DNA from: a bacterium
Lineage (GTDB): Bacteria > Patescibacteriota > Minisyncoccia > Minisyncoccales > RBG-13-42-11
Length of the DNA stretch: 14,910 nucleotides
Direction of reading: 5' to 3'
NCBI GenBank assembly: GCA_030646565.1
Contig: JAUSLA010000035.1
Coordinates: 1-14,910 of the forward strand
A program made the translations under genes and the position numbers. Every line of letters begins with the position of its first letter. The first letter of the stretch is position 1. Positions 13,220-14,910 of this stretch are shown one piece after another. The notes below the pieces were generated by a model, which searched no databases, had not been told where the DNA came from, and was given only the letters and a program-made list of their open reading frames with translations.

Positions 13220-14079
13220 AAAACTCCTTCACTTTAATTGAAGTCTTGGTGGTGGTCGGGGTTTTGGTTATTTTGCTGGCTATTTCTGTCCCGGCTTTCA
13301 AAGTTTTTTATAAAGAATCGGATTTAAATAATTCAGTCGAGGAAATTATTAATGCTTTGCGCTTGGCTCAAAGCAATGCCCTGGCTTCAGAAGGCGCTTC
13401 TCAATACGGCGTCTATTTTTCAACCACCACTCTGCCTCAGCAATACATTTTGTTTAAAGGAGCAAGTTATGGAACAAGAACCATTTTGGCAGATGTGATT
13501 TACAGCTTGCCAGAGTCTGTTGAAATCTACCAATTAGATTTTGACGAAGCGGTTTTTGAAAAAATTACCGGCAAAACAATCCAGTCTGGCAAAGTTTATT
13601 TACGACTTAAGGATAATCTTTCAAAAACAAAAAGCATTTATGTTGAAAAATCCGGCCAGATAGGATTGGTAGCTTCTGTTTTGGCCTCGGACGAAAATCG
13701 CATAAAGGATTCTCGGCATATTCACATTGATTATGGCAGGATTATTTCTGTTCTCACCGAAAAAATAGTTTTGACTTTTGAGAGTGGCACAACGAAGACC
13801 ATTATCATCGCAGATAATATGGCGGGCAATCAGATTTTTTGGGAAGGCGAAGTGGATGTTGCGGGCAGTATTCAGAAAATTAAAATTCATACTCACAGAT
13901 TAAATGGCCCAGATACTCAATTTTCCATTCATCGGGACAGAAGATACAACACAAAACCCCTAAAAATTGACATAGATGATGCGCCGGATCCTGACCCAGG
14001 TACTCTTTTAGAATATTCGGCCGACGGTTTGACAACCACCAGCACTTCTCTTTATGTTACAAATTTTCAGTGGCAATGA
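13216..14079 (+). CDS. Prepilin-like minor pilin (GspH/FimT-like)
   Basis: The 287-aa product starts MKNS-FTLIEVLVVVGVLVILL, a class III leader followed by the pilin hydrophobic helix, with Glu at mature position 5. The residue before the expected cleavage is Ser, not the canonical Gly. The following segment, with NALRLAQSNALASEG and then QYGVYFS, resembles GspH/FimT pseudopilins, which cap or prime the fibre. The rest is a beta-rich soluble domain with an acidic DDAPDPDPGTL stretch near the end. A clear Shine-Dalgarno sequence GGGAGG (13204-13209) lies six bases before the ATG, and the ATG overlaps the pilC stop. The stop in turn overlaps the next ATG (14076-14079). The family is confident, the exact minor-pilin type is not. 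Confidence 0.85.
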   Translation: MKNSFTLIEVLVVVGVLVILLAISVPAFKVFYKESDLNNSVEEIINALRLAQSNALASEGASQYGVYFSTTTLPQQYILFKGASYGTRTILADVIYSLPESVEIYQLDFDEAVFEKITGKTIQSGKVYLRLKDNLSKTKSIYVEKSGQIGLVASVLASDENRIKDSRHIHIDYGRIISVLTEKIVLTFESGTTKTIIIADNMAGNQIFWEGEVDVAGSIQKIKIHTHRLNGPDTQFSIHRDRRYNTKPLKIDIDDAPDPDPGTLLEYSADGLTTTSTSLYVTNFQWQ

Positions 14080-14570
14080 AAAAAAATAGAACTTTAACGG
14101 AAGGAATTTCAATTATTGAAATTTTAGTGGTGATTGCTATTTTAGCAGTTTCTTTTGTAAGTCTTTTGGGGATGATAAGCTTTTCTTTATCAGCTTCCGG
14201 CATTTTAAAGCAAAGATTAGAGGCAGATTTTTTAGCCCAAGACACTATGGAGGCAGTCCGCAACTTTAGAGACGAAACCGTTTGGCAGAGCGATGGCCTG
14301 GGAATTTTAACTGTTGATACAGCATATTATCCTCAAAAAACAGCCGGAACGCCCATAAAATGGATCTTGACTTTAGGTTCAGAAAACATCGGAATTTTTA
14401 CCCGTAAAGCGGTTTTTGAAAAAGTTTTCAGGGACAGCAATGACAATATCGCTTCTTCTGGAGTAGAAGATTTAAATACAAAGAAGGCGGTTGTTATTGT
14501 TTCTTGGCAGGAAAAAGGGAGAACCCATTCTGTGGAATTAATAACTTATTTTACAAACTGGCGGCAGTAG
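14076..14570 (+). CDS. Prepilin-like minor pilin (PilV/GspI-like)
   Basis: From the ATG at 14076 the product has 164 aa: a short charged leader MKKNRTLTEG, cleavage after Gly10, then ISIIEILVVIAILAVSFVSL with Glu5 of the mature protein. A GTG at 14070 would add two residues, but the ATG that overlaps the previous stop (ATGA) is the natural choice in this operon. The mature helix is followed by AEDFLAQ-like text (LEADFLAQDTMEAVRNFRDE), common in PilV/GspI-type minor pilins, and a small beta domain ending SVELITYFTNW. It is likely a component of the pilus tip or initiation complex. No strong Shine-Dalgarno sequence; coupling to the preceding gene is probable. Confidence 0.85.
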   Translation: MKKNRTLTEGISIIEILVVIAILAVSFVSLLGMISFSLSASGILKQRLEADFLAQDTMEAVRNFRDETVWQSDGLGILTVDTAYYPQKTAGTPIKWILTLGSENIGIFTRKAVFEKVFRDSNDNIASSGVEDLNTKKAVVIVSWQEKGRTHSVELITYFTNWRQ

Positions 14571-14577
14571 GCGGGTC

Positions 14578-14630
14578 GATGAAGCTGTTGCTTCATCTTC
14601 CCTTCACCTTCGCTTTCGCTATGCGAAAGC
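14578..14630. repeat. Two perfect hairpins between minor pilin genes
   Basis: GATGAAGC-TGTT-GCTTCATC (14578-14597) and GCTTTCGC-TAT-GCGAAAGC (14612-14630) fill the 67-bp gap. The first shares its whole stem with the hairpin at 8171-8201. Neither has a T tract, so read-through to the next pilin gene is likely. Confidence 0.75.
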
Positions 14631-14637
14631 TCGGTTT

Positions 14638-14910
14638 ATGACTAGAGGTAAAAAACATCAGACCTTAGGATTTACTTTAATGGAAATTTTAGTTTACATT
14701 GCTGTTCTGGCAATAATTATTTCCGCTGTTTTAGCTTTTCTAAGCTGGGCCGTAAAATCAAACACTAAAATCAAAGCGATGCGAGAGGTTTCAGATAATG
14801 CCAACAGGGCAATGGAATTAATGGCTTATGAAATAAGGGAAGCAAAAAGCGTTTATACGCCAACTGCAACTTCAACCCAGCTGTCTTTGGAGACCAGCCA
14901 TTCTTTGCCG
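14638..14910 (+). CDS. Prepilin-like minor pilin (PilW/GspJ-like), 3' partial
   Basis: An ATG at 14638 opens a frame that runs off the window end after 91 codons. It starts MTRGKKHQTLG, with cleavage expected after Gly11, then FTLMEILVYIAVLAIIISAV with Glu5 in place, followed by WAVKSNTKIKAMREVSDNAN and RAMELMAYEIREAKSVYTP. The last segment, with MELMAYEIREA, resembles PilW/GspJ-type pseudopilins (family resemblance, not proven). It is the third prepilin in a row after pilB and pilC, separated from the second by a hairpin pair instead of an overlap. Its start has no Shine-Dalgarno sequence. More pilus genes, possibly including the prepilin peptidase, probably follow outside the window. Confidence 0.85.
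   Translation, partial: MTRGKKHQTLGFTLMEILVYIAVLAIIISAVLAFLSWAVKSNTKIKAMREVSDNANRAMELMAYEIREAKSVYTPTATSTQLSLETSHSLP

Overview
The window looks like a chromosomal segment of an uncultured Candidate Phyla Radiation bacterium (Patescibacteria, most likely Parcubacteria-like). The grounds are the divergent compact versions of housekeeping proteins, the AT-leaning composition, very few Shine-Dalgarno sequences, a short receiver-only two-component pair, a compact type IV pilus operon and a membrane pyrophosphatase. TGA is used as a stop (for example at the ends of pilB, pilC and the histidine kinase), so the recoded CPR lineages (code 25) are unlikely. The lineage call is an inference from style, not from a marker phylogeny.

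Layout: 1-5584 is a housekeeping block on the + strand: nusA (5' end outside the window), the K+-independent H+-pyrophosphatase hppA, clpP and rny (RNase Y). 5585-8271 looks like an accessory segment. It has the shared terminator behind rny, a minus-strand reading-frame remnant, a secreted clan GH-A glycosidase-like gene, a second divergent copy of the last 13 codons of rny, a perfect 30-bp palindrome, an AT-rich membrane-anchored M28 peptidase gene and a cluster of hairpins. 8272-8415 holds tRNA-Gly(UCC) and tRNA-Pro(UGG) on the minus strand, only 2 bases apart. 8472-9907 is a histidine kinase plus single-domain response regulator. 9983 to the window end is a type IV pilus / pseudopilus operon: pilB, pilC and three prepilin-like genes, the last cut by the window edge.

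How it fits together: PilB powers pilin polymerisation on the PilC platform. The three minor (pseudo)pilins, joined by 4-base ATGA overlaps and short gaps, would prime or tip the fibre. The kinase/regulator pair just upstream is a plausible, unproven controller. HppA would use pyrophosphate to energise the membrane, which also suits a cell with limited respiration. ClpP and RNase Y handle protein and mRNA turnover.

The most unusual content is between the genes. First, the end of rny is duplicated 1440 bp downstream with almost only silent differences, which points to an integration or recombination scar. Second, three intergenic spaces carry facing arrays of short tandem repeats (8-bp units before hppA and pilB; TACGAAT-type units between the kinase and regulator). 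Third, other spaces hold clusters of perfect hairpins with 3-5 base loops or, between pilB and pilC, a long imperfect inverted repeat enclosing such hairpins. No CRISPR array, transposase, integrase or obvious defence system is visible.
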